Shown here piece by piece: positions 17,776-31,042 of a stretch of 64,000 nucleotides of DNA (position 1 is the first letter of the stretch; each line of letters begins with the position of its first letter). Under the pieces are notes generated by a model, which saw only the letters and a list, made by a program, of their open reading frames with translations, ran no database searches and was not told the origin of the DNA. The translations under genes and the position numbers were made by a program. The stretch comes from Mesodorylaimus sp. YZB2_4 (taxonomy: Eukaryota > Nematoda > Enoplea > Dorylaimida > Dorylaimidae): NCBI GenBank assembly GCA_030248295.1, contig JASANH010000606.1, forward strand, positions 248,001 through 312,000, written 5' to 3'.

Positions 17776-20700
17776 GTTGATATTCGCTTCTGGTAGCACA
17801 TAAGCAGAGACAATGTTGTCTTTGGGTACGCTTACGGTTAGACAGAGGATACAGTAAGATGTACCGACTAGGGAAAAGGCTGCTGGAATGCGACTCCCGT
17901 GCCATCTGATGCGCCCGAGACGAATTGTTGGTGTGAAATAATCACGTTTTGTGGGCGCGTGAGACGATATCGATTTTGTATCGTCTTATTGTCAGATGTT
18001 GACTATTCCAGTGCATTGGCCGTGTTGAACAGTCCCGTCATTCGGCTATAACCAAATATTGACAAAGATTTCCCGTTTCTGCCTGTGGATCGGATTCTTG
18101 CGGCACCGAGACAAATGTGGTTCAACAAGGAGGATGCGTGGAAAGTTATCTATATTTCACGGAGGTGTCTCGTTTCGACTTGTAGGGCTGCTCGTGTTCT
18201 CATGGTTTCTCATTCGTCCATGAATACAGCTGTTGCGCGGGTTGACTTTTCCCATAGTTGCGAAATGGCGTCCTTTGGTTTTAGGCTGGAGAGACGGTAG
18301 AATGGCATTCGCATAACTCGTTATTCGGGCTAATAGTCGTAAAACACAATCAGGCCAATTGTGGACGGGCCGGCTGGGGCTGCTTTATTTCTGCTGGTGC
18401 AGCTTGCGCAATCCGAGCCCGATAGATTTGGGCCGCCACGTGCTGCGTGCAAAACTAGAAGGGATTTGGACCGTTTTTTGTCCGCTTCTCATCTACGGGG
18501 CACAGGCGACCTGGACAATAAACGCATTGGCTGCGCAAACGGCGCTTTTGTTTTATGTCATTCTGATTTAAGATGACATGTTTGAGGAGCAGCTGGTCTG
18601 GCGTTCGTAAAAAAGGCTTCAGGTGTTTCTATTTTTGGCTCGCGGTCAGTTCATTGGCGTCGTTGGAGGCATCGGTTTCGTCATAATTGGAACGTCGAAG
18701 TGGCTGGGTCTCCCCTCGGCGCCCGGGCCTTATATCTAAATATTTGACCGAGGTGGCGTCAGGTTTTTTGGTTTTGCCTAATGTACGCTCTATTGTTCTG
18801 ACCTCGGCCGGAAATCACCAGGTGCTGCATCTGGGGGCTTAGTGAAAGTCGCTAATTACTATATCGCGTTTCCTCCTGGAAGCCCAAGCTGGACTAAGCA
18901 CCGTAAGTGTTCCTTAGGGAGCAAACTTCAGTCCCTGGAAGGAATGAGTCAGTGGGACCTTGAGTCCGGGTTGAAGAGTCGCAACATGCGAGTGGTAACC
19001 TAAGTTGCCCCTCTTGTGGACTGTGGAGTTGCTATATTCCGGAAACGGGTGCACAAAGGTAATAGAGGACGAAGGGCACATGCTTAAAACAGATGCTATC
19101 TTGTTGGGTATAAGACGACAGATGCGACCTCGATTGCATAACGAATGTAATGAGATTGCGGGCCGGCCGGTCATTGACGGACAATGAGCACGGTTGGCTA
19201 GGTCCATTCGTTTGTTGCACATGCACGCTCTGGCCGAGGTCAAAGGTGAATCGGGGATAGGAGCGTTCGGTGTGTTTGCGAGACGGCAGCACAGGAAACG
19301 ACAAGGAAGACGAGAAAAATGCGTGAGCTGAGAGAGCTTGCAATAGATATGATCGTGAGTTGAACTATGAGCAACATTCGGGATGTGGGTACAGCTCGGT
19401 GGCCGGCTATCATGGGCGTATTGTTAGGGAATTCAGTGAGGCAGGAAAGGTTTGGGCCTAATCGGCAATAAGCGCGCAAACGACGGGGGTCATAAAAATG
19501 GATTTCTTCGAAATGGCTCGCCCGCAGCGGTTATGGAGCGGTCAAGAATGGGGTCTTGGCGTGCTAGCTTTTCTCGTCTCTCCTGTTGGCAGTTTTTATT
19601 TCTGCTTCATCGGTTCTTGTTGCGCAGCGGTCGTTGTGCGTGGGGCCAATTTGGTCTGTTGAGAGCTGCGCAATTATTCGACCTCGGTTAGATGATCATT
19701 TCATTCGGGTCTCTTCCGTTGGTGGTGCTTGGCCTGCTTAAATCGTCGGAGCGTGCGGACTAGGTGTCCCCTGTTGCGTACAACGGGTGCCTGTAGACAG
19801 GTAGCAACAGCGGCTGCGCAAAGGCCGTAATTTGCGTCCAACAGCGGAAACAGCCGGAATGGCGTACGACCACGTGTCCGGTCCCCTCGGCAGGGTGTTT
19901 ACGTGGGATGGAGAGCCATTTGAAATGGCTGCTTATGATTATCGTTGCACTAATTCTTTCCTCCGATTTCGTACGCTTGTGCGAGCAAATTCCTGTTGCC
20001 GTTATTGCTGCCAGTCGGACGGCATTCAGGCGGAATTTTGCATTTTCTTTTCTGATGTTCAGAGGATTCGGGGATAGAGAGCGCGTCATCTTTCACGCAC
20101 GTACTTACAAGCATAAGGGGCGCCCGTTCGGGCTCTAGAGGCGCTTGAAGCCGAAACGAGCGTGTCGCGCGGATAACAAATGCCCGGCATGCATGAAGAC
20201 TAAAATGGCAATGAGTGATGAGATGGGATTAAAACATCTTTGTTGACTGAGACTGAAAACGTGCACGCGCCATTGGGTGAATCATTAAGCAGATTAGACG
20301 TATGTTGGTAGTGGAGGCTAATTGCTCCGCGATTGCTATCGCCCGCGCCGCCGGTCACCGCGTATTTGGCTCGGCCGCGATCGAGCAACAGAGGGATCAA
20401 TCGGAGAATAGGAACCCGTGCGCCGGGCTTATCAGCCGCCGACGATCGAGTGTAGTAGGCTGAATGTGCTCGTCCCCGGGGTCGGGTGCGATTTGCTTAT
20501 CAGCTGTCATGAAAGCAAGGAGGGAAATGCAACGACCAGCATTGATAGAACCAATTGAACGCCGCTGCTCTCCCCGATGACGTGTTCGCGAGCCGAGGGG
20601 CTCGTTTGTCACACAGCTCACAGGCGGACAGCTGATTGGGCGTGATAGCGATTAGTGTCTTGTCATTTCAGGTTCAGTTTCATTTACATGTGAGTGCACG

Positions 20701-21734
20701 GACGGCAGGAAGACGCCAGTGAAGGAGACGTTCTCTGTTGACTACGATTTGATCTGTTGTTGATGTGTTTTGAATTTGGTATAGCTCACGCACCGTATCT
20801 GATGTTAACTGTTACAGTATGATTGGTTTGAACAAGAAAGAGCCAGGCTTGTTGTTGAATGGCGGGCGTAGATGGGCAAATAGCTGCAAGTGATATGAAA
20901 AGAGCGGCTTTTCACGGCGAGATGCGCTCGACGGCGTTTCCTTTGACGGGTTGACCACTTTAACGCCAATTATGCACATAATAGAGAAGGGTAAGAGTGT
21001 GTGCTCAATTGAAACGCTTCGATTACGAAAGTTTGGCCCCGGAGCGTATTATCGATTATGGTCGATTGTGAATAGCAACTGGGCGCGGGCCATAATGGCG
21101 AATCGCGGTCGCGTAACGGGTGCCTCCTTTGTCACAATGTGGCCCGTGCTCGAGTGCCTTCTGAGTTTATAAATTTTATATGCATTGTATTGAGAAAGCA
21201 AAGTAAACCAATCGGAAAGTGCTCGAGGATGCGGATCCGCGCGAGGCAACAAACCGGCCTACCGTACGCACGTCAAATGGGCCGGAGGTGAGCGATGGAC
21301 GGTGGTCACTTGTTACCGATGGAAGCCAGATGGCGAGGTCAGGGTGGGGTTAACCACCTAAGAAGGACGTAACAGCCGGGCCCCGGCATTAGGTCACCCG
21401 TTGCGTAATGGCCCACAAATGGTCGTCCTCGGTCCCGGTCTTAGCGGAGCCAGCTGGCGTCCTCGTCTCGGCTAAGACCAGGGGCGGCGCTAGGACCGGC
21501 CCAATCGGAGCACAGGCCGCCCCCGTGGCCGCTCAATGCCCGCCAGTGAAGCGAGGAAATATTGTTCATTTATTAATCACCTCGGTGCCAAAAATTGGCG
21601 TTTAATTTCTCGGTTGCATCGGTGACGGACAGTCGCCCTGGCTGGTGTGAAATTGCTGGGATTACAGATCTGGCCCGAACGCCACCACTAGTCCCCTCGC
21701 TAGTCTCCCGCTCGCAACTACCAAAAAAGCCGAG
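17776..21734. other. gene-poor stretch upstream of Scratch (about 4 kb)
   Basis: The longest gene-free stretch in the window. Short ORFs occur but none resembles a known protein or forms a spliced chain. From about 20200 the base composition becomes GC-richer towards the Scratch ATG. Position and size suggest cis-regulatory sequence for a developmental transcription factor; that is inference. A short terminal NUDT21 exon or a first Scratch exon could be hidden here. Confidence 0.45.
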
Positions 21735-23616
21735 ATGCAAAGACGCGATTTGGAATCAAGCTCGGTCTCGGACCGTCATCTCCTGCACGCCAATCCGACA
21801 TCGGCCTTGGATTTGAGTACGAAAGCCACGACTCCCACTTCGACTCCTGCTCCCGCTCCGGATCCGACTTCCATGTTAAATTTGAGTAAACTGGCTGGGC
21901 TGTCGACATCAGCTCTGGTCACACCCTACGCCCCACCCCCCATCACATTCTACCATCCTGGATTGTTCTATTTCTCCAGAACTGGTAATGGCAGTGACCA
22001 GGGACCTGCTGGGCATTACTCTGCACCCACCACTGTTTCAGGCGCCCCTGCCCCCGTCTTCGGCGTCAACAATGCGTGGACGGAGTTCCACGCCCGATTG
22101 GAACACTTCCTGGCACAGTATCGAACACCCCACAAGGCCATGCCCGCACCCGCCCCACCAGTCGACTTCATGCACTTCAGTCCCCCCTTCGCCACCAAGG
22201 GACACCAAGGACACACTTCCAAAAAGCCAGACCAATCCCATTCTAGTTCGGATCAAGCGAAAATTGGTGACTGCGTGAAAAAGACCAAAGATAATTTGGA
22301 AAGTGATGACAAGTCGGCGCTGATGGCCTCGCCCACGGGCACCATCACCCACTCCGCCATCTCGCCCGCCCCCTCGGCCAAGACGACGACCAGCGACAGT
22401 CGATCGGTGTCCAATCGATCGGGCAGTGATGGACGAGGCAAATTCCAAGAAGGGGTTACCGTCGGATACACCTTCGATGCCCTGTTCATATCGGATGGTC
22501 GATCAAAACGACGAGTCAACCCGTTGACGTCTCGAGACCATCAGCGCTACTCGTGCAATTTGTGTGGGAAGCATTACGCCACCAGCTCGAATCTGAGTCG
22601 CCACAAACAGACGCATCGTTCCCTGGACAGTTCATTCGCCAAAAAGTGTCCCGATTGTGGAAAGGCATACGTCAGCATGCCCGCACTGAGCATGCACTTA
22701 TTGACGCACAAGCTGGAACATAAATGCCACGTAAGTGTGCTCTCCGTTGAGCCCCTTAGTTGACCATAAGTGCCAGGGATTGTACTGGGGCGTCCATGCC
22801 AGCAGGGTGCCTGGGGTGCGAGGGCGGACCTGTAGCCGAGCCGCGATGCCCTTTGGTTATTTGTGCAGTGACAGAACTGCCAGGGAGTGTCTGACCCTAC
22901 TGCAAGTGCACAATGTGGTGTCCATACCAGCCTCCCACAACTTTCCAAAACGGAAGACTGGGATTGCCTGGGCCAAAGAGCCAGCAACTACCGCCAAGTG
23001 GCTGGCATTTGGTACAACCAATTTGCGCCAGGTCCAAACCAAAGCAGGCATCCGACTGAGTACTCTTGGCCAGACATGGCTTCTCGAGCCCCCATTCAAG
23101 CCATCCTCTTTTCAGATTTGTGGCAAGGCGTTCAGTCGGCCGTGGTTATTGCAAGGACATATGCGGTCACACACTGGCCAGAAACCTTTTGGTAAGTCTC
23201 TCGCCTCCGACTGTAGGCGCAAGGGGGAAGGTAGGTTTGAGACCACAAGTTCATGCTGCTCCAAACACACAGTGCTGACTCGTCCATTCCACCCAGGTCA
23301 TGACTCGTTTCAGGCTGTGCCCATTGCGGCAAAGCGTTCGCCGATCGCAGCAACCTGCGAGCCCACATGCAGACGCACAGCGGCCATAAAAGGTAAGCAG
23401 CTGTTGCCCGGCCCCGCCCATAGCCTTACCCTCGTCCGTTGCAGATACCAATGCCAACGGTGCGGCAAGGCATTCGCTCTCAAGAGTTACCTCAACAAGC
23501 ACATGGAATCGGCGTGCACCAAGGACGGTCGCAGCAGCAAGGACCCGGACAACAGCACTCCCGAGCTGAGCATGGACTGCGAGTACCAGGAGAGCGAACA
23601 CGACGGCCTGGACTGA
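21735..23616 (+). CDS. SCRT: Scratch-type zinc-finger transcription factor (Snail superfamily)
   Basis: Nuclear E-box repressor that promotes neuronal fate in animals. Exons: 21735-22730, 23116-23191, 23314-23392 and 23445-23616. A Ser/Thr/Pro-rich N-terminal half of about 270 residues precedes five C2H2 fingers. Scratch diagnostics are [19 protein letters not shown] in finger 1, [14 protein letters not shown] in finger 2, [18 protein letters not shown] in finger 3, [16 protein letters not shown] in finger 4 and [17 protein letters not shown] in finger 5. I do not see the N-terminal SNAG motif (MPRSFLVKK-like) of vertebrate Scratch. It may be absent, or on an unseen upstream exon. The protein ends in an acidic tail. 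Confidence 0.94.
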
Positions 23617-24010
23617 CTGACCATGAGTGCATTGCTGTGATGACCTCGCTACCTAGTTGTTGTACATCGCCCACCCCTAGTCGCGCGTCATAACCGATTT
23701 TATGCACATACGTTACTAGTTGAGTGAAAACTGCGGAAACACAATTGTCGCTCGAACAACACAACATCTCCGTAACATCGCATCTCATAAAAAAAGACAA
23801 GTAATATTCATTATCTCGTAGACTCAACACGCAAGCAACGAAAACTAGAGAACGAAACAAATTTTGCGTTAATAGAATCTCTAACTCGAGTTTCATAAAC
23901 TAATACATTCACGAGCGCGAGAGTGCGGTCGCTCATCTCTCGTACTCACCTTGCTAGGCACACGCACGTTGACCAAAACTCAATTTTCCCACAAACACAA
24001 TGCCGTCACC
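23617..24010. other. convergent 3' region of Scratch and USP10
   Basis: About 390 bp, AT-rich, between the two stop codons. It presumably holds both 3' UTRs. No gene is visible, and no clear AATAAA on either strand. Confidence 0.5.
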
Positions 24011-27000
24011 TCAACGAGAAGATTGCTGCTGGTGCGAATCAGTCGCAACCGAGTCCCAGCGACGGTAAAATAACAAATAAGGTACTCGAGGCGGTTGGAA
24101 ATTCAAAACGTGTTCGTTATTAACAGACGTAATCTTCGTATCGTCCACATGCACCCACTGACCGCCGTGAAAGATATCCACCGTATAATGACCACCTTCC
24201 GCCTTCTCCCCGTGATGGAATACAACTACAAAAGTCAATTCCAACTTCCCTTCGTCAAACCGCAATTAACAGACACTCACCTGCGAACAACTTGTACTGC
24301 CGAGCCGACGGCGACGCTGCTTTCCGACTGAACAACAGGTCTAAAACGGAAGTCACTTTCAATGAACACTATTCCCGCATGCCATCTCAGACGGACAGAA
24401 TAACCCGAATCACCCAGGACCAATGCACACCCATCAACACAACCTGAGCGCACTTACCCCGATCCAACATAAGATCCATCGTGTAATCGATAGGTTTCAT
24501 AATCTTCTTCAGCCCATCCTCAGTGTACACGAAGTACTTCAACTGGAAAATCATTACACGGGGCAGCTCGTGAAACGTAATTCGACGAGTGGCGTCCACC
24601 TTAAAGTACCACTAATCACACACCCACAAAAGTCCTCGAATTCCCTCAACTTACTTCCGTCTTATTCTTTCCAGCAAAACTCTTCAACGTCTCTTTACTC
24701 GTAAATGCTTGTAAAGCGGTCTGAATGTCTTTCACACCAATGCTCTGAAACAACAAACGCTATGCCCAAACCCCAATTCCAATAAACTGTCTTACGTACA
24801 TTCACATCCAACGGTAACGTATAAAATGGTTCCAAATTCGCTGATTCTTTAGCGCCCGATTGGCTTAGCCCGCATCGTAATTGACCCAAAAACAATTGCG
24901 ACAACGGCGATTGCGCGTACTTTGTCTAAAAATCAAGTATCTACGGAGCCCTCACCTAAACACAAGACAAGCCAGTACCTGTCTCGTAACGGCCGCTTTG
25001 CGACCAGGTCCTACTTGATGCCACTCGCTATTGTCCTCGCCATCCACCTCACCATTAACGCTTCTTTCACGACTGGACGGATCTAAAATCAATAATTCAA
25101 AAATCAAACAAGATATCCATCCATCAGCGGGAAAATATGAACGCGATCACTTACCAGATCGGTCCTTGTCTAATAACGACAAACACGATACCATTTCATC
25201 GTGCAGCACGTTGAAAACTTGCAACAAAAATTCTTCTGCGTCCTCTTGACGACCCTAAAATAAACCCACACTAAAACCCACCACAAATTTTTCTCAACCC
25301 AAGCCAACCTTGAATGTAGAATCACTTTTGAAACGAGTAATAATCGAATGAAGATATGTGGGATCAAGAGGTTGTAACGGACGATTGGCGACACGACCCG
25401 ATCGATCGATCAGAGGGAATTCCAGTGCAAATTTGACGCTGAAAGAATACCCAAGATTAGTTTGTAACAATGGCAGCTACGGACAAAAAACTCACTTACA
25501 AAGCGTCCAGCAAAGGCGTAGACGTATGCAGCCTTTGAGCGAACGGACCCAAATTGCGTAAGAAATGATAAAATGGAGGGCATGCCATCAACGCTTGTAA
25601 ACTCGCATTAACATAACACCAATTGCCACGATTGACAATGCCGCGCAACGCGAACGTGGGACCACGATTTAGGAATTCCGTATTGCGTAATGCCTCTGCA
25701 ATGGAACAACGTGCCGATCAGACGGACTGCAAGTCATGCTTGCGTACGCACAGGCTACTTACCAGCTAATCGCAGCGCCGCCGAATCTCTTTCAACATTC
25801 ACAACATCACCAAATTGCGAAATATTCGCGTTCAGAGGCGACGATCGGTTTCTTTTCGTCGATTCATCGTCCAGCTTTTTAAAATTTTCATCTTCCGAGT
25901 CCAGCTTCTTATAAACGATAGCCGAGTTAGCAGCCGCAGTATTTCGAAATAAACTAGCCCATGACTTCTGTTTTGTCGAAACGTTAGCTGCCGTCTCTTC
26001 AGATTCAATGGTGGCGTCAGCAGGCGCATCACCAGACGGCTTTACCATTTCGTCGCCCGATCCAGGCGCCCCATCGTCAATTACAATATTGGAATCTATT
26101 TCGGGCCCGTCGAGTGGTTGAGCGGCCTGTTGCGCAGGTTTGTCTTCCGCGTCGTAATAAATATCGACAGCAGCAACATCGCCGCTTTCACGTTGAGTCG
26201 ATGCAGGCGATTCTGGCGCAGCCGACCTAACCGCACTTGTGTCGGTTTCTTTCAACAGCTGCGGAGACTGAGTTGGAGACCGAGAAATGGAGCAATTGGG
26301 ATCATTCGATGATGGCACCAACGGTGGGGCGTCGGCCACGTCTGCCGAATCAGATTCTTCTGCAGGGGGCGGCAATGCGGAAGACGGCACTGAATCGACG
26401 ACCGATGTCGCAGAAGCGTTCATCAAAGCGGAAGCCCGTTGTCTCGATGCAATAGCAGCGGCATTTTGGTCCGCTTCAATCACAATAGTCGGGCTGTCGC
26501 AAGACTGTCGCTTGTCGTCGTCATCGGCTAGGTTCGGACTGGCACTCGAATCATGCTGCGAATCCAGCTGCCAGCCAGCGGAATTTGACGATGCGGGATA
26601 CTGCTGATATTCTTCGCTGACACTCGCTCTTTGATGAGCGTTGACTCGTGATAGCGTGGCCGATACATCTTCTTGAATAATGGCTGTTCCCGTATACGAA
26701 GCAGCACTACCCATACTGTCCAAGGAGTAATGAATATTTTGTGATGTATGACAGAGTTCGGCTGGATGAAGAAACGATCGCGGTTGAGGAACATAAACAG
26801 CCTGTCCATACATAGGAGGCGGAAAAAGTGGCGTAGTTGCTGTCGTGGTCGACGAAGCCAGACGCATTGTAGGAACCGGGATCGGCGCTGGCGGTCTCGG
26901 TACGACTTGGGGTAGCAGAAACTGATTCATTGACTGATTTGAGTACTGCGAAAACACAGGATACGTCCACTGAGGAGGTACGACGCCGAGTGGAAATGCG

Positions 27001-27678
27001 AAATGGCCGGGTTGATTGCTAAATTGGGGCGAGAAGCAGGCTGCGGCGCCTGGCGGTACAACACCGAAAGCCGCATAGCCGGCAACCAAGGTATGCGGCG
27101 GCATGTTGCCATTGGTTTGACAGTCCTTTCGAGCTGAATTCATGTCGAAATACAAAGGCTGCACGGAAGGCCGGTTCAGCTGTTCTCTGCCGGAGTTGCT
27201 GCTGACCGATATCTGCCGACGTACTTCCGGAACTGATGCAGAAGTTGATGATATGGCTGGAGATTGGCGAATATCGCTGGAACAAGCTTCCGTTTCACCT
27301 CTCAGGCTTTCACTCGAAGAACGATGACCGAAAGAACAGCCAGCTTCATCTAAAAACAGACCTCTTTTCACACAAAAAGAAAAGCCCTGCGATCATTACA
27401 TCATACAGTTCGACAAGCACTGGCGTCCTGCTAGCTGCAGTTACAACTCTACGAACATACCTTCAGGACGGCCAGCAGTTGTGTCAACGGTGAACGGAAA
27501 CTATAAGAAAATCAATCACGTACTTATCTTCATAGGATACGTAAATATGTACAGCATAAGGAAACTTCATAAAATGCTAACTCACCTCGCACGTCGATTT
27601 TCTTTCAGTGGATAGTATTCGGTTGATATCGTCTCTTTCTTGCTCTACCAAGTCGGCGTCTTCCAGGAAGCGGAACAT
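24011..27678 (-). CDS. USP10: ubiquitin carboxyl-terminal hydrolase 10
   Basis: Cysteine deubiquitinase; in animals it binds G3BP and deubiquitinates p53, AMPK and 40S ribosomal proteins. The first exon (27678 to about 27587) encodes MFRFLEDADLVEQERDD. A short second exon (about 27500-27460) and a very long low-complexity exon (about 27346-25762) follow. KSWASLFRNT there matches the conserved stretch before the USP fold. The catalytic domain is on small exons: the Cys box GIVNRGNWCYVNASLQALMA, GRQEDAEEFLLQVFNVLHDE, WHQVGPGRKAAVTRQ, and the His box EKAEGGHYTVDIFHGGQWVH followed by DDTK. It ends FYRRWDSVATDSHQQQSSR. All three catalytic positions look intact. The N-terminal half is rich in Ser, Ala and Pro and is not alignable by eye. 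Confidence 0.93.
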
Positions 27679-28498
27679 CGTGAACCCTGTAACACTAACT
27701 AGAAAATGAGTTTCCATCAGTTGTAACTGGTGACCCGCAGTTCTAATCGCTGATCAGGTCAACACCTAACAAACGAGGAAAATTACTGACACTGCACGCG
27801 CAAACTAAAGTGCACAAAGCCTATTCTGCTATGTAAACGACGGCATGGCCTTGCAGAAGTCAAACAGGTAGTAAGCGATAAGACAAAGAAGGACCAAGGC
27901 CTTCATTTAGCTGCAAATTTCGATCGAACTGCTATCTTCGCCACGTGGGCGTGAACACAGAATGAAAGGTTGCTTGCATGGCAAGCCACAGCCCTTGGTT
28001 TCGTCCACATTTGACGCGCAAGCACAATGTTTCGGTTTCGATGGCTAGAAAAGGAGCGCGTAGTCCTCACCCGTTGAGTAGACGGAAGAGAAAACTAGCG
28101 AAAAGTAGGATTAAGTCACAAGAAAAGCATCCAGAATTTTATGGGGCCACACGAAGTGTATCGAAAGCAAAGCATAGGACAGGAAGTACGTAAGATGACT
28201 GTACGATCGAAGCATAAAATTCAAGGGGCTACTGAACCTCGCTTTTACCGCGCGCACCACGTGACGTATATGGAAATCACTAGAAAGAGGAGATTGGTTG
28301 GGTGGGGAAAGGAGGCAGATTTCGACATTCGAGTTGCTGGCCGGTCATTTTCTGTCATTTGTAGATCAGTTTTTGGACGACTTCTATCGATATTTCGAAG
28401 AGTTCTGCTATTATCGAGCTTGAACGCTTTTCCCGAGCCCTGTGAAACGGCCGTAAAAGTACCTAGGTACAGTATTGTTCTTCCCTCGCTTTGTCATC
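27679..28498. other. intergenic, between divergent USP10 and DNAJA2
   Basis: About 820 bp between two ATG codons on opposite strands. The 27978-28533 ORFs are Arg/Lys-rich and resemble no known protein, so I treat them as chance. Probable shared promoter region. Confidence 0.5.
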
Positions 28499-30529
28499 AT
28501 GTTCATGAACGGCGCGAGGGCCCAATCATCTGATACGACACTCTATGACATTTTGGGAGTGAAAAAAGACGCCAGCGACGCTGAAATCAAGAAAGTATGT
28601 TCGGCTATTTCTCTTTTATAGTCGCTTTTGGTTGAGGTCATTTAGATATACAGTCGAAATGAAGGTGTAAGAAGGGTACCTGCTGTTCAGCTTATTTTCG
28701 TCACTGAGTAGACCCATATGTCAGTGTTGACTTTGCGGGAAAAATTTAATTTCAATGGTCTTTCTTTTTAGGCTTATCATAAGTTGGCCAAAGAATGCCA
28801 TCCGGACAAAAATCCTCAAAATGGCGAGAAAGTAAACCCCCGTTCTTATTTAGTGTCTCCGAAATATCATGTGCCTCTTATTTTTATTAGTTCAAAGAAG
28901 TTTCATTCGCCTACGAAGTATTATCAAATCCCGAAAAGCGTGAGCTATACGATCGACGAGGTCTGGAAGGCTTGAAAGAAGGCGGCGTTGATGGTACATA
29001 TTGCACGTTTTGCTTTCCCGTCCGAGGGTATAAGTTTATTTGTGAGGCTGTTTTAGGCGGAGGAATGTTCGGTGCCGAAGATTTGTTTTCTCATATCTTC
29101 GGCGGCGGCGGGGGCCCTGGCGGTTTGTTCGGTGGCTTATTCGGTGACAGATTTGGAGGCGGTGGACGAAGACGAGCGCGCGGGGAAGATACAATATATC
29201 CTCTTAGGTGTGTTTCCCGCAGGTATTCTCAGTTTCGTCTTTTTTATGATCGATAATTGCAGGGTGTCGTTGGAAGACTTGTACAAAGGTAAACTATCGA
29301 AATTGCAGCTCGGCAAAAACATCATTTGTCAGTCGTGTAATGGGTATGTATTATGGAAGACTCATTGCCAGTTGATGTACACCCTTTGTACCATTTTTCT
29401 ATTCTTTAGTTTGGGCGGAAAGGAAGGTGCAACACAGCCTTGCGTTGCTTGCAAAGGACGTGGTGTGAAGGTCGTGGTTCGCCAGTTAGGTCCGGGTATG
29501 ATTCAGCAAATGCAGACCGTCTGCCCCGATTGCAGAGGAGAGAGTAAGTTTTGAATCGAGTTTGTTATCCTGTAGAGTGAACATGTTTGATAATGTTACG
29601 CTTGTGTGATAGGGACTGTAATAGCCGAGAAAGATCGTTGCAAAACGTGCAGCGGGAAGAAAACGACGAAAGAAACCAAGCTGTTGGAAGTGCCGATCGA
29701 TGCTGGCATGCGGGAGAATCAAAAGATCTACTTCCGTGGTGAAGGCGATCAGGAAGTAAGCTAAATGTGATTCAACTTCTTGGTTGCATGACTGGGAAGT
29801 TTTCATTTTAGCCTGGCGTGGAGGCGGGCGATGTGATAATCATTATTCAACAAAAAGAACACGAGCGATTCATTCGTGAAGGCGACAACTTATTTATGAA
29901 ACACACGATCAATCTTACGGAAGCCCTGTGCGGTTTTCAGTTAGTAATTCAACACCTTGACGGACGAAACATCATCATGAAAACGTCCCCTGGAGACGTT
30001 ATCGAGCCCGGTGAGTATGGATGTAGACAGTTCTGACAAAAATTGTACTCGCGCATTTTACCATTGTTATCTCCTTTATCCAGGTGCCGTTCGTGGTATT
30101 GTGGGCGAAGGAATGCCTCGCTACAAGCATCCAGAGCTGCGTGGTAACTTGTACGTCAGATTCGAAATCGAATTTCCACCGAATCATTTTTCCAACGAGG
30201 CTCAATTACAGGTAAGGGCTGGTTGCATTCTAATAGTGTGCTAGAAAAATTTATGAGCTCATTTTGTAGAAACTCGCAGGCCTATTACCACCGAGGCCCA
30301 AAATCGACTTACCCAAAGGCGACACTGTAGAGGAAGTGAACTTGATGCCCTTCGAAGATCATTACGCTCACGAGAACGGTAAGCGAGGAGATCAGGCGCG
30401 GGGCAAGATGTGTATGAGTACCAGTTATTTTCAGCTGGTGGCGGAAGACGAGAAGCCTACGATGACGAGTCGGACGACGACGACGGTGGTATGCCCGGCG
30501 CACAACGTGTACAGTGCGCTCATCAATAA
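28499..30529 (+). CDS. DNAJA2: DnaJ homologue, type I Hsp40, subfamily A (DNAJA2-like)
   Basis: Co-chaperone that stimulates Hsp70 ATPase in the cytosol. Exons begin near 28499, 28772, 28891, 29057, 29263, 29409, 29613, 29813, 30085, 30270 and 30436. The J domain ([19 protein letters not shown]) has the HPD motif in [10 protein letters not shown] Gly/Phe-rich segment ([20 protein letters not shown]) follows. The four zinc-cluster motifs are [21 protein letters not shown] and CKTCSGKK. The C-terminal substrate domains end with an acidic stretch and CAHQ. CAHQ is a CaaX farnesylation box, also the ending I recall for human DNAJA2, and predicts partial membrane association. Everything expected of the family is present. 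Confidence 0.96.
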
Positions 30530-31042
30530 TTACGAGACTGTCCGAGCGTGGTTCATCCATTTGTACACGACGTCTACTAGTTTCAAACTTGTCGGTCTGT
30601 TATGGTCTGTAATTGATTACTTTTTTCCGAGGCCTCGTGGCGCTTAAACGCATTATTTGTGCTAAGAACATGCGTTTGCCAGGCCCGTGTAGTAAGCTGC
30701 AAAAAGTTTACTGTGCTTACAAAATTTTCTATGGTGTTTAAAGGAGTTGAGCCATTGCAGAGGTCGCCCGAATGAATATCTGGTATGTCCAGTGATGGGA
30801 TTAGGTCGTTCAGTTTCTGCTTTGAAGCAAATATTTTGCATTAGATCGTAAGACAGCACCAAATGTAGTCTTTCGTGTTTTGTCCTTGTTGATTTCTCCG
30901 CACGGATTTTGAGTAAAGCTTGAAGTTGAGATGTAATCCGCTCTGTTATGGGATGAACGAACGATCCGTTTTTTACTTTGACTGCGTTTTATCTCAATAT
31001 TTTGCCAGAAATTTTGTTGGTGCAGGCGAGTTGTCGACTGCA
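30530..31042 (+). other. spacer between DNAJA2 and PEPD
   Basis: About 510 bp between tandem genes. It should carry the DNAJA2 3' UTR and PEPD promoter. No gene or repeat recognised. Confidence 0.5.

Noticed and set aside
22016-22519. Minus-strand ORFs over Scratch exon 1
   Set aside because: Antisense to a clear Scratch coding exon; their composition follows from its Ser/Pro/Thr codons.
26287-26607. Plus-strand ORFs inside the long USP10 exon
   Set aside because: They are antisense shadows of the low-complexity USP10 coding sequence.
27978-28533. Arg/Lys-rich ORFs upstream of DNAJA2
   Set aside because: No similarity, no splice-consistent continuation, and they occupy the likely promoter between two divergent genes.
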